Below are positions 17,936 through 26,263 of a stretch of 64,000 nt of DNA, one piece after another (positions within the stretch are counted from its first letter, which is position 1; each line of letters opens with the position of its first letter). Location of the stretch: NCBI GenBank assembly GCA_963735065.1, contig CAVTJL010000004.1:62001-126000 (forward strand), in the 5' to 3' direction. This DNA comes from CAVTJL01 sp963735065. GTDB lineage: Bacteria > Pseudomonadota > Alphaproteobacteria > Geminicoccales > Geminicoccaceae. Made by a program: the position numbers and the translations under genes. Below the pieces are notes generated by a model. It made no database searches, was not told the DNA's origin, and worked only from the letters and a program-made list of their open reading frames with translations.

Positions 17936-18426
17936 ATGGACAGGCCTGGGAATGGAGGTCGACGCATCTGCCGCGACCGAGGCGTGCGCCAACGGCTGCC
18001 CATGGCGCCATGACCGAGCAGGGATCGCCCGGGGCGCGCCGGCACCCAGTCTCGCAGCCCTGGCGGCGTCAGGCCCGGCGGGCCAGCGCAGCCCCCGCCG
18101 AGGGCGCCAGGGCTCGGCCCCGCCGCCGGATTCTCTCCTCTCGCGACACACCCGTCTCGTCTCCTGCCATGCGGCGACGGCAGAGCGGAAGGCGCCGATC
18201 GGGGCCCGGGTCGGGCGGCCGCCCTCCGACCGGGCATGGAGTACCCGGGGCGTTGAGGGAGGAGAGGCGGCGGCGACGCTGCAGTCACCGCTGCACGGCC
18301 CCGCCGACCGAGCGCTCCTCGGGGCGCGGCCGCCTCGGTCCGGGGTGGACCCGAAGCCTCACGACCGGGGCGGTCGTTCCGAGCCATCCATCTGGCGAGC
18401 CTCGTGGACATGGATGCCGGCGGCTC
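17936..18426. other. Non-coding gap between tadB and tadC
   Basis: No convincing gene was found in these 490 bases. The open frames on both strands are Arg/Pro/Gly/Ser-rich with no motifs. tadB and tadC are normally adjacent or overlapping, so this gap is unusual and may hold an insertion or a decayed segment. Confidence 0.4.
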
Positions 18427-19410
18427 CTAGTCGACGATCCTGACGAGACGCTTCATGGTGAGAAATCCCAGCGAGAGGCTGGTCAATCCGCAGGAAAGAA
18501 CAAGAAGACCGCGCTGGTCCGCATAGAGGCGCGCAATGTACGAAGGATTGACGAAGCCGACGAGCGCAGCGACGATGAATGGCAGGCTGCCGATGATCAG
18601 GGCGGAGGAGCGCGCCTCCGATGTCATCGCCTTGATCTTGAGCTGGAACGTTTGGCGGCGGCGCAACGAGCCGCTCAGATTGCGCAGGATCTCGCCGAGA
18701 TTGCCGCCGGTCTCACGCTGAATCCCGATGCTCAGGGCCAGGAACCGAAGCTCGGGCAGCGGCATCGATTGTGACGCGACGCGCAGAGCATCGTTGATGT
18801 CCATGCCGATCCGCAGCTGGCCGTCCAGCATGGCGAAGATGTCGGAGACGGGCCCGTCGAACTCCTGTGCGACCGTTCCGACGGCTTCCGATACCGGCAG
18901 GCCAGACCGGATCGCGCGCACGATGAGATCGATCGCATCGGGCAGGTCGCGAAGGAATCGTGCCTCACGACGGCGAATTCTCGATCGCACGATCAAGGCA
19001 GGCACGCCGATCGCGACCACGGAGCTCGCTGCTGCCGCAAGCAGCGAGGTGAGCAGGAGCCAGGCTGCGACGGCCGCCGCCAGGCCCAGCGCGGCGCTCG
19101 TCGCGACGAAGTCGCCGACGGAGAGGGGCATGCGTGCCCGGGCCAGCGCCGTGGACAGCCTCTCCGGTCGGGGCACGATCGTGGCGGCCAGATCGGCCAG
19201 ATGACCGAGGCGGGCTGCGTGGCGCGTCTTGCGTAGCGACAGGCCTGCAGCGCCCGGTGCCGCGATCGAGGCCGTGGAGGCGGCCTGGCTGATGCGCAAC
19301 GCCCTTCGGTCGAGCTGCCGGCTGCGGCGATCGTGATGGATGACGAGCCCCAGCAGCGTCACGCTTGCGAGGATCACGACGGGCATGGCGGTAAGGAAGG
19401 CAGCGCTCAT
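18427..19410 (-). CDS. tadB: TadB, Tad pilus inner-membrane platform protein
   Basis: A 327-residue integral membrane protein with an N-terminal hydrophobic segment, a hydrophobic pair near residues 105-145 and two C-terminal segments. The type II secretion F domain between them has DLPDAIDLIVRAIRSGLPV, EFDGPVSDIF, MDINDALRVAS and ALSIGIQRETGGNLGEIL, the standard TadB signature. It partners TadC and the TadA ATPase to assemble Flp pili. It lies 24 bases after tadA on the same transcript. Confidence 0.92.
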   Translation of the reverse strand: MSAAFLTAMPVVILASVTLLGLVIHHDRRSRQLDRRALRISQAASTASIAAPGAAGLSLRKTRHAARLGHLADLAATIVPRPERLSTALARARMPLSVGDFVATSAALGLAAAVAAWLLLTSLLAAAASSVVAIGVPALIVRSRIRRREARFLRDLPDAIDLIVRAIRSGLPVSEAVGTVAQEFDGPVSDIFAMLDGQLRIGMDINDALRVASQSMPLPELRFLALSIGIQRETGGNLGEILRNLSGSLRRRQTFQLKIKAMTSEARSSALIIGSLPFIVAALVGFVNPSYIARLYADQRGLLVLSCGLTSLSLGFLTMKRLVRIVD

Positions 19411-19434
19411 CTTGGCGGTCGCGGTTGCTGCGGC

Positions 19435-20850
19435 TCAGGTCTGCAGCGAGGAGAGCAGCAGCTGCTCGAGACCATAGTAGGCGGCCCGTTTCAGGAACTT
19501 CGGCCGGATGCCTGTCGGCCGGAAGGACCCGATCAGGTGACCGTCCCGATCCTCCGATTCGTAAACGAACAGAAAAAGATCCTGCATCGTGATGATGTCG
19601 CCCTCCATCCCGACGAGCTCGGTCACATGGGTGATCCGCCTGACCCCGTCGCGCATGCGCGCGACCTGAATGATGAGATTGACGGCTGCCGCGACCTGCA
19701 TGCGGATCGCATGCATCGACAGCGTGGTGGCGGCCATGGACACCATGTTCTCGATCCGGCTCAGCGCCTCGCGTGGGCTGTTGGCATGGAGGGTGCACAT
19801 GGAGCCGTCATGGCCGGTGTTCATGGCCTGAAGCATGTCCAGGGCCTCGCCACCACGCACCTCGCCGCAGATGATCCGGTCGGGACGCATGCGAAGCGCG
19901 TTCCGCACGAGGTCGCGGATGCTCACCTCGCCGGTGCCCTCGAGGCTCGGCGGCCGCGTCTCCAGGCGGACGACGTGCGGCTGTTGAAGCTGCAGCTCGG
20001 CCGCGTCCTCGATGGTGACCACCCTCTCCCCGACGTCGATCACGCGCGAGAGGGCGTTGAGGAGCGTCGTCTTTCCCGATCCCGTGCCGCCCGAGATGAT
20101 GATGTTGAGGCGGCTGGCGGCCGCCACCTTGAGCAGCTGCCCGAGCGGCTCGCTGGCGCTCGCATGCTGGGCCATCGTCTCGAGCGTGATCGTCTTCTTC
20201 GCGAACTTGCGGATCGAGATCGAGCAGCCGTCGATGGCCAGGGGCGGAGCGATGATGTTGACGCGGCTGCCGTCCTCCAGACGGGCGTCGCAGATGGGCG
20301 CCGTCTCGTCGACGCGGCGGCCGATGCGGGTCACGATGCGCTGCGCGACATTCATGACGTGCTGATTGTCACGAAATCTTACGGGCGTGAGATCGAGCTT
20401 GCCGCGCCGCTCGATGTAGACCTGATGCGGCCCGTTGACCATGATGTCGCTGATCGTCTCGTCCTGCAGAAGAGGCTCGAGCGGGCCCAGCCCCATCATG
20501 TCGTCGACGACGGAGCGGCACAGCGCCTCCTGGTCGCGCACGGTCAAGGAGAGTCGACGCTCGGCAAGAAGCTCGCTGATGATCTCGAAGACCTGGCGAT
20601 AGAGCTCCTGGCGCGGCAGCCTGGTCGCCGCGGTGGGCTCCACACGCTCGTAGAGGTCCTTTTGGATCTGGGAGAGGGCGGCTCTTGCTGCGTCGGGGCG
20701 GCCCCCGACCTCCCCGGCGGGTCGGCGCGCCGATGGCTGCCCCGGCTCTGGAGCGGCGCCGGCCTGGCCAGGTGCGGAGGCGTGCGGGGACACGTCTGCA
20801 GCAGGCGAGAGCTCGGTCGCCTGATCGGTCGTCGGCCTGCGTCCGAACAT
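19435..20850 (-). CDS. tadA: TadA/CpaF, Tad pilus assembly ATPase
   Basis: A 471-residue secretion ATPase of the VirB11/CpaF family. An N-terminal charged, Pro/Ala-rich region (1-75) precedes the all-helical domain (DDMMGLGPLEPLLQD, then VNGPHQVYIERRGKL). The motor domain has Walker A ISGGTGSGKTTLLNAL, an Asp box, Walker B-like RMRPDRIICGEVRGGEA and the histidine box GHDGSMCTLHANSPREAL. It hydrolyses ATP in the cytoplasm to drive pilus extension and probably retraction. Located between the TadZ/CpaE and TadB genes. Confidence 0.94.
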   Translation of the reverse strand: MFGRRPTTDQATELSPAADVSPHASAPGQAGAAPEPGQPSARRPAGEVGGRPDAARAALSQIQKDLYERVEPTAATRLPRQELYRQVFEIISELLAERRLSLTVRDQEALCRSVVDDMMGLGPLEPLLQDETISDIMVNGPHQVYIERRGKLDLTPVRFRDNQHVMNVAQRIVTRIGRRVDETAPICDARLEDGSRVNIIAPPLAIDGCSISIRKFAKKTITLETMAQHASASEPLGQLLKVAAASRLNIIISGGTGSGKTTLLNALSRVIDVGERVVTIEDAAELQLQQPHVVRLETRPPSLEGTGEVSIRDLVRNALRMRPDRIICGEVRGGEALDMLQAMNTGHDGSMCTLHANSPREALSRIENMVSMAATTLSMHAIRMQVAAAVNLIIQVARMRDGVRRITHVTELVGMEGDIITMQDLFLFVYESEDRDGHLIGSFRPTGIRPKFLKRAAYYGLEQLLLSSLQT

Positions 20851-20862
20851 GGGTCGCCGACC

Positions 20863-22065
20863 TTATGAGAACAGACGCGGCAGGAGCCGCCGCGGCCTTG
20901 CGGCCCCGCCACAAAGCTCCGTCACGATCGCGTCCACGGCGCGCGCCACGGGCCGGCATCGGCCGGCCGCCGGCTCCCCTGCATCGATCGCGTGGGCCAG
21001 CTGGCGCCGCTGGAAAGGGATCGCGACGTCCACGGGACGCCCGATGCCCTTCTCGAAATCGCTGAGCCTCAGCACGCGATCCTTGTGCTCGCCGAGGCGG
21101 TTCACCACGATCAGGACGCCGCACCCCGCGTTGGTCGCCGAGAGAAGCTGGATCAGGCGCAAGGTGTCGCGCATCCCCGCCACCGACAGATCGGTCACGA
21201 GAACGACGTTCGAGCTCTGCGCGAGCGCGGCGCGCATGAGGCTGCCCGCGTGCCGGGGGACGTCCATGAGGACGAAGTGATACTTGCCGCGAAGCTCGCT
21301 GGTCAGGACCTCGAGGGCGGATGGGTCGATCTCGAGCCCGTCCTCGAGACTCTCCTCTCCTCCGAGGAGATGGAAGGACTCGCTATGGCGCACCATCGAG
21401 CGCTCGATATAGAGATTGTCGATCCTGCTCGACTGCTCGAGAGCCTCGCGAAGGCCTCGAGAGCTCTCGAGATCCAGGCTGAGAGCGGCCGTGCCGAACT
21501 GAAGGTCGAGGTCGACAAGCGCGGCGCGGCGATGGCGGCGGTTGGCGATGACCCACCCGCAGCTGGTCGCGATCGTCGTGGTCCCGACGCCGCCGCGCGA
21601 GCCGATGATGCTGACGAGGCGCCCCAGGCGGCTGGTCTGTCGGGCCGGCGAGGCTCCCTCCACGGCGTTGAGCAGGGAGCGGTGCAGCAGCTGGGTCGTC
21701 AGGGGCTTGACCAGATAGTCGGCCACACCGCTGTTCATCAGGTCGCGAAAGAGGCCGACGTCGTTGCGGCCGCCGACCGCGATGACGCGGACCCCGGGCT
21801 CGCACACCTCGGCAAGCTCGTTGATGTCCGAGAGCGGCAGGTCCCGATCGGAGATGTCGACCACCAGGAGGCGGGGAGACCGGCTCTCGCCGAGCTGCGC
21901 TATCGCTTCCCTGATCCCGCCACGCCTGACGGCCGCATGCGGGATCATCAGCTCGGTCGAGACCTTCTCGACGGCCTCTCGGCTGGGCTCGTCGAGAAGG
22001 AACGCCTTGAGATAGGGCCGGTCCGCGAGGGCGGACACGTGCTCCATGCTCGCCGCCTCGGTCAT
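20863..22065 (-). CDS. cpaE: TadZ/CpaE, receiver-ParA-like pilus localisation protein
   Basis: A 400-residue protein with an N-terminal response-regulator-like domain (about 20-145; LLVVDISDRDLPL and DYLVKPL) and a C-terminal MinD/ParA-type ATPase domain. Its deviant Walker A IIGSRGGVGTTTIATS begins near residue 150, followed by LVDLDLQFGTAAL and HFVLMDVPRHAG. The receiver domain appears to lack a canonical phospho-acceptor set. CpaE/TadZ positions the pilus machine at the cell pole. The ATG overlaps the cpaD stop (ATGA). Confidence 0.9.
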   Translation of the reverse strand: MTEAASMEHVSALADRPYLKAFLLDEPSREAVEKVSTELMIPHAAVRRGGIREAIAQLGESRSPRLLVVDISDRDLPLSDINELAEVCEPGVRVIAVGGRNDVGLFRDLMNSGVADYLVKPLTTQLLHRSLLNAVEGASPARQTSRLGRLVSIIGSRGGVGTTTIATSCGWVIANRRHRRAALVDLDLQFGTAALSLDLESSRGLREALEQSSRIDNLYIERSMVRHSESFHLLGGEESLEDGLEIDPSALEVLTSELRGKYHFVLMDVPRHAGSLMRAALAQSSNVVLVTDLSVAGMRDTLRLIQLLSATNAGCGVLIVVNRLGEHKDRVLRLSDFEKGIGRPVDVAIPFQRRQLAHAIDAGEPAAGRCRPVARAVDAIVTELCGGAARPRRLLPRLFS

Positions 22066-22772
22066 GGGCTCGTCTCCGTCGAGAGCAGGGGCTGGACCTT
22101 GCCGTCCCTGTAACGGCGAACGGCATCCGACTCGCGCGTCGCATCCGCTCCGCCCAGGGATCGGAGGCCGGCCAGGTCGAGCGGATCGGCGACCATCCGT
22201 GCCAGGTTCTCGGCCGTGGCGCAGCCGAAGTTGCTCGATGTCATGTTGCTCGGGTCGTAGGCGAGGTCGCGGCTCCAGTCGGGGCAGGCCAGCGCCCGGA
22301 CAGCCGCGGCGACGACCAGGATGTCGCTGCGGCGGCTCTGCTTCCAGGCCTGCTCGTCGCTGCCGAGGGCTACAGGGGCCTTCTCGCCGAGGGCGCGGAC
22401 GCTGACGTCCTCGAATCCGCGGGCACGTATCGCGTCGGCGACAGCCGCCGCCCGGCGCGACGACAGCGCCAGGTTGTAGGCATCCGAGGCGCGCTCGTCG
22501 GCCCGTCCGAGGACGACGATCGGACGGCCGCGAGACGGCCCGACCGTGTCGAGAAAGCGGTCGAGAGCCAGGGCCTCGCTCGCAGAGAGACGCGCCGAGC
22601 TCGTCGCGAAGTGAACCGAATGCTCGGCGAGTGTCGGCGTCGCCACCACCTCATGACCGGACTCCGGGCGGGTCGGGCCGGCGCCCGGCGTGCAGCTCGA
22701 GGCGAGCACACAGGCAAGGCCCAGGGTGACGGCGGCGGACGCGCCAGGGCGCAGCAGGGTGGGCACGAGCAT
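22062..22772 (-). CDS. cpaD: CpaD-like Tad pilus biogenesis lipoprotein
   Basis: A 236-residue protein with an N-terminal signal sequence and a lipobox-like VLASSC (C27). The middle (about 45-145) resembles an OmpA-like peptidoglycan-binding fold (VHFATSSARLS, YNLALSSRRAAAV). The C-terminal block CPDWS, then NFGCATAENLARMVADPLDL and a late YRDGKV, is the CpaD family signature. CpaD is an outer-membrane-associated lipoprotein that helps the CpaC secretin. It is found in alphaproteobacterial Tad systems, which supports the taxonomic placement. Confidence 0.88.
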   Translation of the reverse strand: MLVPTLLRPGASAAVTLGLACVLASSCTPGAGPTRPESGHEVVATPTLAEHSVHFATSSARLSASEALALDRFLDTVGPSRGRPIVVLGRADERASDAYNLALSSRRAAAVADAIRARGFEDVSVRALGEKAPVALGSDEQAWKQSRRSDILVVAAAVRALACPDWSRDLAYDPSNMTSSNFGCATAENLARMVADPLDLAGLRSLGGADATRESDAVRRYRDGKVQPLLSTETSP

Positions 22773-22777
22773 TCATC

Positions 22778-24214
22778 TTACTCCAGCACGAACCCGGCGG
22801 CACCCAGCAGTTGGCCCGGCGACGCCGAGGCATTGGGCTGGCCGCCTGGCACCGTTCCCGACTTGGCGAGCCGGCCGTCGAGGATGCGCTCGAGGTCGTT
22901 GGCCGGGCGATACCCGTCCAGAGGTGTCGCCAGCCGCGACGCGGCGACGGGCCGAACGAGATAGGCCGTCACGATGATGACGAGCTCCGTCTCGTCACGC
23001 TGAAAGCTCGTCGAGCGAAACAGCGGCCCGAGAACGGGCAGGTCGCCCAGGCCCGGCAGCTTGTCGATATTGTTGCGGGTCTGGTTCGAGATCAGACCGC
23101 CGATGGCAAAGCTCTGGCCGCTGGCGAGCTCGATGCTCGTCTCGGCCCGGCGGGTCGACAGGGCCGGGATCACGAGGTTATTGACCTTGATCGCACCCCG
23201 GTCGCTCAGGTCGCTGACCTCCGGGCGCACCCGCAGGCTGATGCGGTCGGCGTTCAGAACCGTCGGCGTGAAGGCGAGGCTCACGCCGAACTGCTTGAAC
23301 TGGATCTGAATGTCGTTGTTGCCCGTGCCGGTCCCGACCGGCACCGGGAACTCGCCGCCGGCGAGAAAGCTCGCCGTCTCGCCCGAGAGCGTGGTCAGGT
23401 TGGGCTCGGCCAGCACGGTCACGAGATTCTCGCGCTCGAGGGCGTCGATGATGGTGCTGACGTCGACATTGCCCGACGCATAGCTGCCGAAGAGCGCGTT
23501 GGCCGGCCCGTTGGTGTCCGCGAAGCGCGAGAAGCCCGGCGCCGCGAGGCTGGTGAAATCCCGCCCTGTCGCCAGCCCGAAGATGAAGTTGCCGGGCGAG
23601 AGGAGAGCCTGCCAGTTGACGCCCAGCAGCTTCGTGACCTCGCGCGAGACCTCCGCCACGCGAACATGCAGGCTGACCTGCGTGGGGGCGAGCACGGTGA
23701 GGCGATTGATGAGGGTCTCCTTGTCGCCGAGGAAGGTGCTCGCGAGGCTGCGCAGCGTCTCGGCGGTGGCCGGGCTCTCGATCTCGCCCTGCAGCACGAG
23801 GCCGCCGTCGATCGAGTCGACGCTGACGGCCGCTCCCGGCGCTGCTGCCGCGAGCGCCGCGCGGAGGCGCGGCATGTCGTGCTGCACGACGACGGTCCGG
23901 TGAAAGACGACCTTGTTGTCGCCGTCGACGGCAAAGACGCTCGTGGCGCCCGCCCGCTTGCCGAAGAGGTAGAGGAGCGTCGGCGACTGGGCCTGCACGT
24001 CGGCGATGGCCGGGTCGGCAACGAACACGGCGGTCACCGGCCGCTCCAGGGCCACGACCCTGCCTTGGTGCGCCTCGACGACAAAGGTCTGAGCATCGCC
24101 CGTCGCCCCGGGTGGAGCGGCCCGGCTCGGGCCGGCAAAGAGAAGAAGGACGGCCAGAAGGCTCATCAGGACCAGCGCTCGAGAATCGCTGAGGTGCTGC
24201 AGGCGTCGGCGCAT
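22778..24214 (-). CDS. cpaC: CpaC/RcpA, Tad pilus outer-membrane secretin
   Basis: A 478-residue exported protein with a signal sequence (about residues 13-33). The N-terminal pilus-secretin domain has HQGRVVALERPVTAVFVADP and ADVQAQSPTLLYLFGKRAG; a BON-like part follows (VDSIDGGLVLQGEIES). The secretin domain starts near residue 185 (HVRVAEVSREVTKLLGVNW) and includes LAGGEFPVPVG, then FKQFGVSLAFTPTVL and GLISNQTRNNIDKLPGLGDL. It multimerises into the outer-membrane pore for the pilus. The ATG lies 2 bases after the cpaB stop. Confidence 0.93.
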   Translation of the reverse strand: MRRRLQHLSDSRALVLMSLLAVLLLFAGPSRAAPPGATGDAQTFVVEAHQGRVVALERPVTAVFVADPAIADVQAQSPTLLYLFGKRAGATSVFAVDGDNKVVFHRTVVVQHDMPRLRAALAAAAPGAAVSVDSIDGGLVLQGEIESPATAETLRSLASTFLGDKETLINRLTVLAPTQVSLHVRVAEVSREVTKLLGVNWQALLSPGNFIFGLATGRDFTSLAAPGFSRFADTNGPANALFGSYASGNVDVSTIIDALERENLVTVLAEPNLTTLSGETASFLAGGEFPVPVGTGTGNNDIQIQFKQFGVSLAFTPTVLNADRISLRVRPEVSDLSDRGAIKVNNLVIPALSTRRAETSIELASGQSFAIGGLISNQTRNNIDKLPGLGDLPVLGPLFRSTSFQRDETELVIIVTAYLVRPVAASRLATPLDGYRPANDLERILDGRLAKSGTVPGGQPNASASPGQLLGAAGFVLE

Positions 24215-24216
24215 GG

Positions 24217-25089
24217 CTAGGAGCTCCCGTCCCTTCCGGAGGCCGCGGCTCGCGGCGAGTCGCCGCGGATGACGATGACGCCGGGGCCGGAGCCGCCGGC
24301 CGCGCCGTTGTCGAGGGCATGGCTGACGTCCCGATCCCAGGTCATCGGAGCGGCGGCCGTGTCGGCGGTCGCCTGCGACGGGTCGGCGATGGCGAGGCTT
24401 CTGAGGCTCAACGATAGCTTTCCGAGCTCGGTGATGAGCGCCACCTTCTCGGCGGCTGCGGGGCTCACCTCGAGCGTTGTGGTGCGAGCGGGCGTGTTGG
24501 CCGCCTCCTCGCCCTTGGGGTTGGAGAGGCGCCGCCCCATCGCGAGGACGCGAACGTCGTCGAGAACGGTCTCGCTGACGCGGCGTGGCGCTCGCGTGGA
24601 GTCCTCGCCCTGCGGACGCAGCGTCTGTGTGAGAATGAGGTCGACGCGGTCGCCCGGGAAGATGAGGCCGGCATTGCTCGACGCCTCGTCGACCGGCACC
24701 GAGACGGCTCGCATGCCGGGCGTCAGGACGGCCGCCAGGAACCCGCGATCACCCGGCTTGACGACCGTACCTTCGACGATCGGCTCGCCGGCGTGGACGG
24801 GCTGGCGCACCACAGCGCCCACGAGATCGTCGATGCCGTGCGCGCCTCGCACCAGGTAGGCGTCGGGCAGGATCACGTCGGGCCAGCGCTGCCAGCGGAC
24901 GCTGCCCGGCTGGATGAAAGTGCCCGTCGCAAGGTCGTTGGCCGCGACCAGGACCTCCTTGAAGGAGGGGACAGGCGCCTTCGCGAGCGCTGTCGCGGGT
25001 CGCTCCCTGCCGTCGAGCCATGCCCGCGTTGCCAGGGCACCGGAGCCGACGATGACGGTGACGAGAACGATATAGAGGACAGTTCGCAT
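24217..25089 (-). CDS. cpaB: CpaB/RcpC, Tad pilus assembly SAF-domain protein
   Basis: A 290-residue protein with one N-terminal membrane anchor (residues 2-24), a periplasmic SAF/beta-clip domain (about 45-110; VLVAANDLATGTFIQPGSV) and the RcpC/CpaB block RAVSVPVDEASSNAGLIFPG, VDLILTQTL, VLDDVRVLAMG. It is thought to gate or stabilise the secretin, possibly via peptidoglycan binding. Lies between the prepilin peptidase and secretin genes. Confidence 0.92.
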   Translation of the reverse strand: MRTVLYIVLVTVIVGSGALATRAWLDGRERPATALAKAPVPSFKEVLVAANDLATGTFIQPGSVRWQRWPDVILPDAYLVRGAHGIDDLVGAVVRQPVHAGEPIVEGTVVKPGDRGFLAAVLTPGMRAVSVPVDEASSNAGLIFPGDRVDLILTQTLRPQGEDSTRAPRRVSETVLDDVRVLAMGRRLSNPKGEEAANTPARTTTLEVSPAAAEKVALITELGKLSLSLRSLAIADPSQATADTAAAPMTWDRDVSHALDNGAAGGSGPGVIVIRGDSPRAAASGRDGSS

Positions 25090-25101
25090 GGGCAGGGTCC
25101 G

Positions 25102-25626
25102 TCAGAAGGGGTGCGCGGCCAACCACCACCAGACGCCACCGGCGAGAATAGCAGCGGCGTAGGGAACGCTCGTGAAGGCGGCCGTGGGGGCTGGCACCTC
25201 GACCGCCGCCGCGCCGGAGGCCGGCGGCGTCGCGGCGCCTGCCCGTCGGCCGCGCCAGCGGGCCGCGGCGATCCTGCGCATCAGGGCGATCGCCAGAGCC
25301 AGCACGCCGCCGACGATCGCCGTCGCCAGCAGAAAGCTCGTGAGGCCGGCGGCTCCTACCCACAGGGCCGTGGCTGCCAGCAGCTTGACGTCGCCGCCGC
25401 CGAGCAGACCGCCGAGCCAGGCGAGGTAGCCGGCTGTCAGGACGAGGGCGGCCATGCTGACCGCGCCGGCTGCGGGGGCGAGGCGGCCCTCCGCTGCCAT
25501 CCATCCCAGCCACAGCAGGACGAGCGCTGCCGGGATCCAGTTCGGAATGATGCGCCGTCGGACATCGTGCCAGGCGGCGATCGCGAGCAGGCCCACGAGA
25601 GCGGCACCCGGAAGCAGCTGGACCAT
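25102..25626 (-). CDS. cpaA: CpaA/TadV, prepilin peptidase (A24 family)
   Basis: A 174-residue integral membrane aspartic protease. The two catalytic aspartates are visible: one in AIAAWHDVRRRIIPNW near residue 21, the other in LLGGGDVKLLAATALW (GGGDVK). It cleaves the leader of the Flp pilin at the cytoplasmic face. The start is taken as ATG 25626, with AGGAGAGG upstream; an earlier in-frame ATG (25752) adds a non-family, Arg/Pro-rich extension. The usual C-terminal segment is preceded by a Pro/Ala-rich insertion. Confidence 0.88.
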   Translation of the reverse strand: MVQLLPGAALVGLLAIAAWHDVRRRIIPNWIPAALVLLWLGWMAAEGRLAPAAGAVSMAALVLTAGYLAWLGGLLGGGDVKLLAATALWVGAAGLTSFLLATAIVGGVLALAIALMRRIAAARWRGRRAGAATPPASGAAAVEVPAPTAAFTSVPYAAAILAGGVWWWLAAHPF

Positions 25627-25824
25627 CGATGACACGCCTCTCCTGTCATGTCCTCGGCCGCCGGGCCGGGGGCATCGGACGGATGATGCTGGCTGCCCGT
25701 CCGCCCGGAGGGGGAGGGGTGGCCTACCTGCCGCGGGCCGGAAGGAGGCCATGACCGCCGTGCCGCCGGGCCGGCGCTCCGGCGCGGGCGAGGCCGCGCC
25801 GGAAGAGACGGAGCAGGCCGGCCG

Positions 25825-26016
25825 TCAGCCGTCGGCCGGGGCGGCGCCCGCCGTGTCGAGCTTGTCCTTGATGGTCGTGAAGGTGGTGTTGAGGCTGCCA
25901 CCGAGCTGGGTCAGCACGACGATGATCGCGACCGACACGAGGGCGGCGATCAGGCCGTACTCGATCGCGGTGGCACCGCTCTCGTCGGCCACGAACCTGC
26001 GGATGGACTGGATCAC
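25825..26016 (-). CDS. flp: Flp/Fap family type IVb pilin
   Basis: A 63-residue pilin precursor: leader IQSIRRFVADESG, cleavage after Gly, then ATAIEYGLIAALVSVAIIVV. This shows the Flp signature, with Glu at +5 followed by Tyr. A short polar C-terminus ends it. The GTG at 26016 is preferred because AGGGAGAG lies 5-6 nt upstream; the frame extends upstream without a family match. It is the major subunit of the Tad pilus and is processed by CpaA, encoded next. First gene of the tad transcript. Confidence 0.9.
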   Translation of the reverse strand: MIQSIRRFVADESGATAIEYGLIAALVSVAIIVVLTQLGGSLNTTFTTIKDKLDTAGAAPADG

Positions 26017-26060
26017 GAGATCTCTCCCTAAAGCAACCCGATCGACCGCGAGTGTCGCCC

Positions 26061-26078
26061 AGAAGTCTTTCGACTTTC
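26061..26078. promoter_or_regulatory. Short inverted repeat in the flp leader region
   Basis: AAGTC-TTTC-GACTT (26063-26076), extendable by one pair each side through a wobble, lies about 47 bases upstream of the pilin GTG. It could be an mRNA hairpin or an operator for the tad operon. Confidence 0.3.
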
Positions 26079-26191
26079 CTAACATCCGCCTCGATGGCGT
26101 CTGCCTTTGCGCCATTGTCGCGCGGCCAGGGTTGGCCGTTGCCGCATGGCGGCAGCGCCCCGGCGCTCGCCTTTGTCGCGGGCCGTGGGCA

Positions 26192-26220
26192 TTGCAAGCG
26201 GGCCGTGGCAAAGACTAGAA
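26192..26220 (+). promoter_or_regulatory. Putative promoter of phaA
   Basis: TTGCAA (26192-26197), 17-base spacer, CTAGAA (26215-26220), 43 bases before the phaA ATG at 26264. A fair match to alphaproteobacterial housekeeping promoters. Confidence 0.38.
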
Positions 26221-26263
26221 GCTAGGCAGTGACCAATCACGGGCTCGCACCGGGAGATCGCCT

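Noticed and set aside
17936..18151. N-terminal extension of tadC to ATG 18151
   Set aside because: The extra residues are low-complexity and not TadC-like; GTG 17935 gives a family-like length.
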